From an uncultured Ignavibacteriota bacterium (GTDB lineage: Bacteria > Bacteroidota > Ignavibacteria > Tepidaquicellales > Tepidaquicellaceae): a DNA stretch of 5,411 nt. A program made the translations under genes and the position numbers. A model generated the notes under the pieces. It made no database searches. It was given only the letters and a program-made list of their open reading frames with translations, and had not been told where the DNA came from. Where the stretch lies: contig CAIUQV010000523.1 in assembly GCA_903901375.1 (NCBI GenBank), positions 1 through 5,411 on the forward strand, read 5' to 3'. Of the stretch, positions 1-5,411 are shown one piece after another. How positions within the stretch are numbered: the first letter of the stretch is position 1; each line of letters begins with the position of its first letter.

Positions 1-915
1 ATAATATTATTATTTATTTTTCTTTCAAACTCGGAGTTACTTTATCCTCAGGCTGTTTCTTACGTTGTTCCGGATACAGGAACTCAAGGAAATACTTTCC
101 CGATTACTGTTCATGGAACAGGTACCGAATGGACATTGTCACCTTATTTTGAAGTGTTTTTTGACAGTATCGGAGTTGGAACAAATAATATTGTTATTGT
201 AAACGACACAACTTTGTCAGGAAACATATTTATTGATGGCAAAGCTTCTACAGGATTTCATAAATGTATTGTTTTAGATCAGTTTGCAAACATTTACACA
301 AAAGATTCTGCCTTTTCTGTATTTTTAAATAAGCCGGTTGCACCGACTTTATTACTGCCACTGGATAATTCGGTGAATGCGTTACAAAACCCATATTTTT
401 TATGGGATAGTAATTTTTATGCTGTAAGTTATCAGATTCAGGTGTCAACCGATTCACTTTTTGGTACAATAAATTTTGATACTGTTGTTGCGAATACTCC
501 TTTTGTTATAAGACTGGGAGTTTTGAGTCTTAATACAAAATATTTCTGGAGAGTAAAAGCTTTTAATTCTTTAGGAGAAAGTCCATGGTCAACTGTTTTC
601 AGGTTCAGAGTAAGGCCTACTGGTATTATAAATATTTCGAGTGAAATGCCCGTTGAATATAAATTATTTAACAATTATCCGAATCCGTTTAATTCACAGA
701 CTAAGATAAAATTTCAGATTCCGAAAGATGGTCTTACCCGAATAAGAATATATGATGTTTCGGGAAAAGAAGTAGGAGAGATTGTGAATAATAGTCTGAG
801 AGCCGGTACTTATGAAGCAAACTGGAATGCAGGACATTTATCCTCAGGTGTGTATTTTTATTTGCTCGAATCAAATGGGTATAAAGATGTGAAAAGAGCA
901 GTGCTTTTAAAGTAA
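1..915 (+). CDS. Secreted protein with IPT/TIG-like, FN3-like and T9SS type A sorting domains (5' end outside window)
   Basis: The frame is open from base 1 to a TAA at 913-915, giving 304 visible codons; the true start probably lies just upstream of the window. Residues 1-18 read as the hydrophobic end of a signal peptide (IILLFIFL, then a polar stretch ending PQA), so Sec export is likely with cleavage near residue 18. Residues about 19-110 look like an IPT/TIG-type beta domain (PDTGTQGNTFPITVHGTG). Residues about 112-204 resemble a fibronectin type III fold (PVAPTLLLP, later TKYFWRVKAFNSLGESPWS). Residues about 216-304 are a T9SS type A C-terminal sorting domain: NNYPNPFN at 224-231, then IRIYDVSGKEV, SSGVYFYLLES and the terminal KRAVLLK. 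Proteins with this tail are exported across the outer membrane and released or anchored at the surface. No catalytic domain is visible, so a structural, adhesive or binding role is an inference. A TTG at 136 would give a 259-residue product but would discard the signal peptide. The 303-base gap to nifJ argues against an operon. Confidence 0.85.
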   Translation: MILLFIFLSNSELLYPQAVSYVVPDTGTQGNTFPITVHGTGTEWTLSPYFEVFFDSIGVGTNNIVIVNDTTLSGNIFIDGKASTGFHKCIVLDQFANIYTKDSAFSVFLNKPVAPTLLLPLDNSVNALQNPYFLWDSNFYAVSYQIQVSTDSLFGTINFDTVVANTPFVIRLGVLSLNTKYFWRVKAFNSLGESPWSTVFRFRVRPTGIINISSEMPVEYKLFNNYPNPFNSQTKIKFQIPKDGLTRIRIYDVSGKEVGEIVNNSLRAGTYEANWNAGHLSSGVYFYLLESNGYKDVKRAVLLK

Positions 916-979
916 TTTTGGTCACTTTTGTTAATAATTTCGAAAGGTTCGTTGATATTCGGATATGACCGCTAAACTT

Positions 980-998
980 TAAACAATTCTAAACAATT
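980..998. repeat. Two direct copies of TAAACAATT, 10 bp apart
   Basis: TAAACAATT occurs at 980-988 and again at 990-998, so the copies start exactly 10 bp apart, about one helical turn. The shorter core TAAAC also occurs at 973-977 and 1028-1032. Same-face spacing is what a protein binding side by side would need, but AT-rich DNA produces such repeats by chance. The sites lie about 220-240 bases upstream of nifJ and 65-85 bases after the preceding stop, so their role, if any, is unknown. Confidence 0.3.
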
Positions 999-1078
999 TT
1001 ATCCGTATTATCTTTAACTTTTGTAAATAAACACCCTCCGTACTTAATTTTTGTCTATTTTCATTAATTTAAAAACGT

Positions 1079-1086
1079 TAAATTTG
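1079..1086 (+). promoter_or_regulatory. Possible Bacteroidota-type -7 element (TAAATTTG)
   Basis: TAAATTTG fits the TAnnTTTG consensus of the -7 element described for Bacteroides-type promoters. A TTTG at 1050-1053 could act as the -33 element, but the gap of 25 bases is longer than usual. If used, transcription would start near 1093 and leave a leader of roughly 125 bases before nifJ that contains the inverted repeat. An eight-base match in such AT-rich DNA is weak evidence. Confidence 0.2.
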
Positions 1087-1161
1087 TGTAATGTAGATGA
1101 TTTGACTTCAGTTTTGGAATCCCCGTTTACTGTTATTAAAATTATTTGATACGATACAAAC

Positions 1162-1176
1162 TTTACTATTAGTAAA
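1162..1176. promoter_or_regulatory. Perfect 6-3-6 inverted repeat TTTACT-ATT-AGTAAA, candidate operator of nifJ
   Basis: TTTACT at 1162-1167 and its exact reverse complement AGTAAA at 1171-1176 are separated by ATT. The centre lies 50 bases upstream of the nifJ ATG and about 35 upstream of its ribosome binding site. A short symmetrical site here is typical of a dimeric repressor or activator. Immediately upstream, 1148-1157 is a tandem GATAC repeat flanked by TTTG (1145-1148) and CAAA (1157-1160), a second weaker dyad. The site does not match the Rex, FNR/CRP or PerR consensus sequences that I know, so I do not name a regulator. It could also be chance or a weak RNA hairpin. Confidence 0.35.
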
Positions 1177-1203
1177 TTCAAAATTTTATGTTAATTTAAT
1201 TAT

Positions 1204-1209
1204 AAGGAG
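1204..1209 (+). promoter_or_regulatory. Ribosome binding site of nifJ (AAGGAG)
   Basis: AAGGAG lies nine bases before the ATG at 1219, a strong Shine-Dalgarno match at acceptable spacing. It fixes the nifJ start. An earlier ATG at 1188 opens only a three-codon frame that stops at 1197-1199. The flavoprotein-like gene downstream lacks any such site. Confidence 0.8.
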
Positions 1210-1218
1210 TCCTTTTTA

Positions 1219-4200
1219 ATGTCCACAAGGAAAAAAGTTACTATTGATGGAAATGAAGCGGCGGCTTATGTTGCACACCAGACTAACGAAGTAATTGCGA
1301 TTTATCCCATTACTCCCTCTTCACCAATGGGTGAGTTCTCTGATGCATGGTCAGCAGTAGGTCAGAAAAATATCTGGGGATCCGTTCCAGTAGTTTATGA
1401 AATGCAAAGTGAAGGCGGAGCTTCGGGCGCAGTACATGGTGCCTTACAAAGCGGTTCACTTACAACCACATTCACAGCATCTCAGGGTTTACTCCTGATG
1501 ATACCTAATATGTATAAAATTGCAGGTGAACTTACTTCAACTGTTTTTCACGTTACTGCACGTTCACTCGCAGCACAAGCACTCTCGATTTTCGGCGACC
1601 ATTCAGACGTTATGTCAACAAGGCAGACAGGTTTTGCAATGCTTTGCTCAAACAATGTTCAGGAAGTTATGGACTTTGCTTTGATTGCTCAGAGGGCATC
1701 GCTCGAATCAAGATTACCTTTCTTACATTTCTTCGATGGTTTCAGAACCTCGCATGAAGTCGTTAAGATTGAGCAGCTCAATGTTGAAGATTTAAGAGCT
1801 ATGATTGATGATAATTTTGTAAAAATGCACAGAGCAAGAGCTTTGACTCCCGATAATCCTTTCATCAGAGGTACAGCACAAAATCCTGACGTATATTTCC
1901 AGGGAAGAGAAACAGTTAATAATTTCTACAATGATTGCATTGGTATAACTCAAAAATCTATGGATAAGTTTTTTGAAGTTACCGGAAGAAAATATAATTT
2001 ATTCGATTATTACGGAGCCCCAGATGCAGATAGAATTATTATTCTTATGGGTTCGGGCGCAGAAGCTGCCGAAGAAACTATTGAATATATGACAGAGAAA
2101 CTCGGAGAGAAAGTCGGACTGTTAAAAGTCAGACTCTTCAGACCATTCTCAATAGAACATTTTGTTAATGCAATTCCGAAATCAGTAAAGAGCATTGCAG
2201 TTCTTGACAGGACAAAAGAACCCGGTTCAATCGGTGAGCCTCTTTATCAGGATGTAGTTACAGCATTGAGTGAAAATTGTCCGCTTGAAAAAATGCCGAA
2301 GATTATTGGCGGCAGATACGGACTTTCATCAAAAGAGTTTACACCTGCTATGGTTAAAGGTGTTTTCGATGAATTAAAGAAAGACGCACCAAAGAATCAT
2401 TTTACGATTGGTATTAACGACGACGTTTCACACACAAGTTTAGATTACGATAAGAATTTTGCAATTGATATAGAAGGTTTATTCTGCGGATTATTCTACG
2501 GATTAGGTGCAGACGGAACTGTCGGTGCGAATAAGAATTCGATTAAAATTATTGGTGAAGAAACTGACAATTATGCACAGGGTTACTTTGTGTACGATTC
2601 GAAGAAATCCGGCTCCACTACGGTTTCACACTTAAGGTTCGGCAAGAAACCTATTAAGTCAACTTACCTGATTCAAAAATCAGATTTCGTAGCCTGTCAC
2701 CAGTTCAACCTTCTTGAAAAGTTTGATATGCTAAAGGATTTAAAAGACGGCGGCGTATTCTTATTGAATACTCCTTTCAGTCTTGATGAAACACTTGAGA
2801 AACTTCCAAGAAGAGTTATCCAGCAGATTAAAGATAAGAATTTAAACTTCTATGTTATTGACGGTTACTCGGTTGCAAAAGAAACCGGTATGGGTTCAAG
2901 AGTGAACACAATCATGCAGACCTGCTTCTTCGCAATTTCGGGTGTACTTACAAAAGATGAAGCAATTGCACAGATTAAGAAATCGATTAAAAAGAGTTAC
3001 GGAATGAAGGGCGATGAGATTGTAAAACAAAATTACAATGCTGTCGACAAAACACTGGAAAACCTTATTAAGGTTGATGTTTCAAAAATGAAATTAAGCA
3101 ACATCGAAATTCCTCCTACTGTTTCCGACAAAGCTCCGGATTACGTAAAGAATACACTTTCAAAGATTTTAGAAGGTCTTGGAGATGATATTCCTGTAAG
3201 CCAGATGCCGGTTGACGGTACATTCCCTTCTGCCACTGCACAATGGGAAAAGAGAAATATCGCACTCGAAGTTCCTGCATGGGATCCTGATGTTTGTATT
3301 CAATGCGGTAAGTGTGCAATCATCTGTCCACACGCAACTATCAGAATTAAAGCATATGACGAGAAAGAACTCGCAGGTGCACCTGCATCCTTCAAGCATA
3401 TGAAAGCAAAAGGAAAAGAATTTGCAGACGGTACTGAGTATTCGATTCAGGTTGCTGTTGAAGACTGTACAGGTTGCGGCTTATGCGTTGAGATTTGCCC
3501 TGCAAAGAATAAGAAAGAAGTTAAGCTCAAGGCTCTTAATATGGTTCCGCAGATTCCATTACGCGAACAGGAAAGAACAAACTGGGATTACTTCTTAACG
3601 CTTCCTGAGTTCGACAGAACAAAGGCAAACGTAACAACAATAAAAGGCAGTCAGTTCTTACAGCCGTTGTTTGAATTCTCCGGCGCTTGTTCAGGCTGCG
3701 GAGAAACTCCTTACGTTAAACTTGTTTCACAGTTATTCGGTGACAGGTCAATCATTGCAAACGCAACAGGCTGTTCATCAATCTACGGCGGTAACTTACC
3801 AACAACCCCATGGGCAAAGAACAACGATGGCAGAGGACCTGCATGGTCTAATTCTCTCTTCGAAGACAACGCCGAATTCGGACTTGGTATGAGACTTTCA
3901 ATCGACAAGCACAATGAATACGCAAAAGAATTACTGCAAAGACTTTCATCACAAGTTGGCGAGCAGATTGTAAATGACATTTTAAATGCAGACCAGTCTG
4001 ATGAAACCGGCATATACGACCAGAGAGAAAGAGTAGCAGTATTAAAAGATAAACTAAAGAAAATAGATTCACCCGAAGCAGAAGACTTGATATCACTTGC
4101 TGATTATCTCGTAAAAAAATCAGTTTGGATAATGGGCGGCGACGGATGGGCTTACGACATCGGTTACGGCGGTCTTGACCACGTACTCGCATCGGGAAAG

Positions 4201-4782
4201 AACGTGAACATTCTTGTACTCGATACAGAAGTATATTCAAACACAGGCGGTCAGATGTCAAAGTCAACGATGATGGGTGCAGTTGCGAAGTTTGCAGCAT
4301 CAGGAAAACCTGTCGGAAAGAAAGACCTTGGAATGATGGCAATGAACTATGGTCATGTTTACGTTGCGAAAGTTGCGATGGGTGCAAACGACACACAAAC
4401 ACTGAAAGCATTCCTCGAAGCAGAATCTTACGACGGACCATCAATCATCATTGCTTACTCACATTGTATCGCACACGGTATCAATATGACGAAGGCACTC
4501 GAAAACCAGAAGGCAGCAGTTGATTCAGCACACTGGACATTGTTCAGATACGACCCGAGAAATGCAGTACTCGGCAAGAATCCTCTGAAACTCGATTCAG
4601 GTGCACCGAAGATTAAGTTTGAAGATTATGCTTACAAGGAAACAAGATACAAGATGCTGACAAAGTCAGAACCGGAACACGCAGCAATGCTTATGAAACA
4701 CGCACAGGAATTTGTTGACGAGAAATGGAAGATTTATGAAAAGATGGCAGGCACAGGTGATGCTAAAGCAGAACAAAAATAA
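1219..4782 (+). CDS. nifJ: Pyruvate:ferredoxin (flavodoxin) oxidoreductase, single-chain, complete
   Basis: This cytoplasmic enzyme oxidises pyruvate with CoA to acetyl-CoA and CO2 and reduces ferredoxin or flavodoxin; the reverse reaction fixes CO2. Its 1187 residues show the full fused order. The N-terminal thiamine-pyrimidine domain (about 1-255) has YPITPSSPMGE with T32, E65 in YEMQSEGG and R115 in TARS. A transketolase-C-like domain covers about 263-410 and a CoA-binding domain about 415-625 (GLGADGTVGANK at 428-439). A two-cluster ferredoxin domain has C693/C696/C699/C703 and C750/C753/C756/C760. The C-terminal thiamine diphosphate domain has GDG with D975, then T1003, V1005 and N1008 in DTEVYSNTGGQ. 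C824, C827, C852 and C1083 should bind the proximal 4Fe-4S cluster. From memory of the Desulfovibrio africanus enzyme, these last positions align at a constant offset of 12. The protein ends near residue 1175 of that enzyme, so its C-terminal domain VII is absent. The start is set by AAGGAG at 1204-1209. The nifJ name does not imply nitrogen fixation here. The gene is probably cotranscribed with the flavoprotein-like gene 33 bases downstream. Confidence 0.98.
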   Translation: MSTRKKVTIDGNEAAAYVAHQTNEVIAIYPITPSSPMGEFSDAWSAVGQKNIWGSVPVVYEMQSEGGASGAVHGALQSGSLTTTFTASQGLLLMIPNMYKIAGELTSTVFHVTARSLAAQALSIFGDHSDVMSTRQTGFAMLCSNNVQEVMDFALIAQRASLESRLPFLHFFDGFRTSHEVVKIEQLNVEDLRAMIDDNFVKMHRARALTPDNPFIRGTAQNPDVYFQGRETVNNFYNDCIGITQKSMDKFFEVTGRKYNLFDYYGAPDADRIIILMGSGAEAAEETIEYMTEKLGEKVGLLKVRLFRPFSIEHFVNAIPKSVKSIAVLDRTKEPGSIGEPLYQDVVTALSENCPLEKMPKIIGGRYGLSSKEFTPAMVKGVFDELKKDAPKNHFTIGINDDVSHTSLDYDKNFAIDIEGLFCGLFYGLGADGTVGANKNSIKIIGEETDNYAQGYFVYDSKKSGSTTVSHLRFGKKPIKSTYLIQKSDFVACHQFNLLEKFDMLKDLKDGGVFLLNTPFSLDETLEKLPRRVIQQIKDKNLNFYVIDGYSVAKETGMGSRVNTIMQTCFFAISGVLTKDEAIAQIKKSIKKSYGMKGDEIVKQNYNAVDKTLENLIKVDVSKMKLSNIEIPPTVSDKAPDYVKNTLSKILEGLGDDIPVSQMPVDGTFPSATAQWEKRNIALEVPAWDPDVCIQCGKCAIICPHATIRIKAYDEKELAGAPASFKHMKAKGKEFADGTEYSIQVAVEDCTGCGLCVEICPAKNKKEVKLKALNMVPQIPLREQERTNWDYFLTLPEFDRTKANVTTIKGSQFLQPLFEFSGACSGCGETPYVKLVSQLFGDRSIIANATGCSSIYGGNLPTTPWAKNNDGRGPAWSNSLFEDNAEFGLGMRLSIDKHNEYAKELLQRLSSQVGEQIVNDILNADQSDETGIYDQRERVAVLKDKLKKIDSPEAEDLISLADYLVKKSVWIMGGDGWAYDIGYGGLDHVLASGKNVNILVLDTEVYSNTGGQMSKSTMMGAVAKFAASGKPVGKKDLGMMAMNYGHVYVAKVAMGANDTQTLKAFLEAESYDGPSIIIAYSHCIAHGINMTKALENQKAAVDSAHWTLFRYDPRNAVLGKNPLKLDSGAPKIKFEDYAYKETRYKMLTKSEPEHAAMLMKHAQEFVDEKWKIYEKMAGTGDAKAEQK

Positions 4783-4815
4783 TTAATTAATTTTAAAATT
4801 TTAAATAATAGTATT
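4783..4815. other. A/T-dominated junction between nifJ and the pyrD-like gene
   Basis: The 33 bases between the nifJ TAA and the next ATG contain a single G (4811) and no C. Bases 4775-4810 are entirely A or T. A 12-base palindrome AATTTTAAAATT sits at 4789-4800, but with no G-C pairs it would make a poor terminator. No Shine-Dalgarno sequence precedes the ATG at 4816, so initiation probably relies on an unstructured A/T-rich leader, as is common in Bacteroidota. The junction is open in the shared frame, so only the nifJ stop codon separates the two proteins. Confidence 0.6.
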
Positions 4816-5411
4816 ATGGATTTATCAACAACGTACATGGGAATGAAGTTGAAGAACCCTATTGTTCCTTCGGCCTCGCCGCTTTCAAGAACTGTTGATA
4901 TGGTTAAAAAGCTTGAAGATGCAGGAGCAGCGGCTGTTGTGGTTTATTCTTTATTCGAAGAACAAATCACGCACGAACAAAGTGAGCTCGACCACTACAT
5001 GTCTTACGGCACTGAAAGTTTTGCAGAAGCGCTGAACTACTTCCCTGCCGCAAACGAATATAACATGGGTCCCGACCAGTATTTAAGACACATCAGTAAT
5101 TTAAAGAGTGCTGTGGAAATTCCTATCATTGGAAGTTTAAACGGTGTCTCTGCGGGCGGATGGCTTAAGTATGCAAAGCAGATTGAAGAAGCCGGAGCAG
5201 ACGGTCTTGAACTCAACGTCTATTACATTCCGACAAACATCGAAAAAGACGGTGCAGTGATAGAGGAAATTTATTTAAGGGATTTAATCAAAGTTAAAAA
5301 GGAACTTAAGATTCCTGTTGCGATGAAGCTCAGCCCTTACTTTTCTTCGATGTCTAACATGGCAAAGAAGCTGGATGCAGCTGGCGCTGACGCACTGGTG
5401 CTGTTCAACAG
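4816..5411 (+). CDS. Dihydroorotate-dehydrogenase-like FMN-barrel protein, 3' end outside window
   Basis: 198 complete codons are visible; the family is usually about 330 residues, so roughly 60% is present. The N-terminus TTYMGMKLKNPIVPSASPLS is characteristic of the 'dihydroorotate dehydrogenase-like' branch of the DHODH TIM-barrel family. Other barrel landmarks are IPIIGSLNG (102-110), the strand GADGLELNV (127-135) and PVAMKLSPY (167-175), whose K171 matches the FMN-contacting lysine of class 1 enzymes. Usual orotate-site motifs are missing. The KTxT-type strand reads VVVYSLFEE (41-49), no NxxGLxN loop is visible, and the ELNxSCPN segment reads ELNVYYIPTN (132-141). A flavin oxidoreductase with a substrate other than dihydroorotate is therefore likelier than PyrD. 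ATG 4816 is preferred to ATG 4837 because it keeps the conserved N-terminus. Position 33 bases after nifJ suggests cotranscription and perhaps a role near pyruvate or ferredoxin metabolism, which is inference. I avoid the symbol pyrD. Confidence 0.88.
   Translation, partial: MDLSTTYMGMKLKNPIVPSASPLSRTVDMVKKLEDAGAAAVVVYSLFEEQITHEQSELDHYMSYGTESFAEALNYFPAANEYNMGPDQYLRHISNLKSAVEIPIIGSLNGVSAGGWLKYAKQIEEAGADGLELNVYYIPTNIEKDGAVIEEIYLRDLIKVKKELKIPVAMKLSPYFSSMSNMAKKLDAAGADALVLFN

Larger units (their letters stand above)
916..1218. other. AT-rich intergenic region upstream of nifJ
   Basis: These 303 bases lie between the secreted-protein stop and the nifJ start. I found no credible coding frame, tRNA or riboswitch. 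No convincing hairpin-plus-T-run terminator follows the upstream gene: the only pairing near it is GGTCA (920-924) with TGACC (965-969), whose loop of about 40 bases is too long to count. The region holds the direct repeats, promoter-like octamer, inverted repeat and ribosome binding site listed separately, so it is most likely the nifJ control region. Confidence 0.7.

Noticed and set aside
438..674. Minus-strand open frames opposite the secreted-protein gene (248-469, 438-674, 734-925)
   Set aside because: All overlap a well-supported coding region with recognisable domains, and none shows a recognisable motif.
136..915. TTG at 136 as the start of the secreted protein
   Set aside because: The frame stays open to base 1 and the extra residues include a signal-peptide-like stretch and the start of the first beta domain; no ribosome binding site precedes the TTG.
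1102..1133. TTGACT at 1102-1107 as a sigma-70 -35 box with TACTGT at 1128-1133 as the -10 box
   Set aside because: The spacer is 20 bases and the -10 match is poor; TTGATA at 1146-1151 with TACTAT at 1164-1169 has only 12 bases between the boxes. Neither is a credible promoter pair.
1188..1199. Three-codon upstream open frame (ATG TTA ATT TAA) before nifJ
   Set aside because: It has no ribosome binding site of its own and is too short to support as a leader peptide; ATG followed by stops is expected by chance in this AT-rich stretch.
3848..4444. 198-residue open frame on the minus strand inside nifJ
   Set aside because: It lies wholly opposite the conserved thiamine diphosphate domain, its product is Arg/Leu/Ser-rich low-complexity sequence, and no family is recognisable. 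It is an antisense shadow of nifJ codon bias.
1219..4782. Membership of a nitrogen-fixation cluster, based on the nifJ name
   Set aside because: No other nif gene is present and PFOR is a general central-metabolism enzyme in anaerobes; the symbol is historical.
4789..4800. AATTTTAAAATT palindrome as a transcription terminator after nifJ
   Set aside because: The dyad has no G-C pairs and no loop, so its hairpin would be very weak, and a same-strand gene starts 16 bases later.

Overview
The window most likely comes from the chromosome of a low-GC member of the Bacteroidota/Chlorobi/Ignavibacteriota group, with Ignavibacteria-like relatives as the best guess. The main clue is a secreted protein whose C-terminus is a type IX secretion (T9SS) type A sorting domain with the 'NYPNPFN' opening common in that group. 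AT-rich DNA and a downstream gene with no Shine-Dalgarno sequence also fit. The placement is inference, because no rRNA or other marker gene is present.

Layout: (1) Bases 1-915 hold the 3' part, probably nearly all, of a secreted T9SS cargo protein. It has the end of a signal peptide, an IPT/TIG-like beta domain, a fibronectin-III-like domain and a sorting domain. (2) Bases 916-1218 are a 303-base AT-rich intergenic region. It carries a pair of 9-bp direct repeats one helical turn apart, a perfect 6-3-6 inverted repeat close to the next gene, and a good ribosome binding site. (3) Bases 1219-4782 encode a complete single-chain pyruvate:ferredoxin/flavodoxin oxidoreductase (PFOR, nifJ) of 1187 residues, with all expected thiamine diphosphate and Fe-S ligands. 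(4) After a 33-base A/T-dominated junction, a partial gene (4816 to the window end) encodes the first 198 residues of a dihydroorotate-dehydrogenase-like FMN-barrel protein.

How the genes relate: the PFOR and the flavoprotein-like gene probably form one transcription unit, because they share strand and lie 33 bases apart with no visible terminator. PFOR splits pyruvate with CoA into acetyl-CoA, CO2 and reduced ferredoxin, or runs the reverse reaction. The partner looks like a pyrD relative that lacks the recognisable orotate-binding motifs, so it may be a redox or carbon-metabolism flavoenzyme of unknown substrate rather than a pyrimidine enzyme. The upstream secreted protein is on the same strand but separated by 303 bases, and nothing suggests a functional link. 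I saw no mobile element, CRISPR array, tRNA or rRNA. The most interesting points are the divergent pyrD-like gene tied to PFOR and the candidate operator upstream of nifJ.
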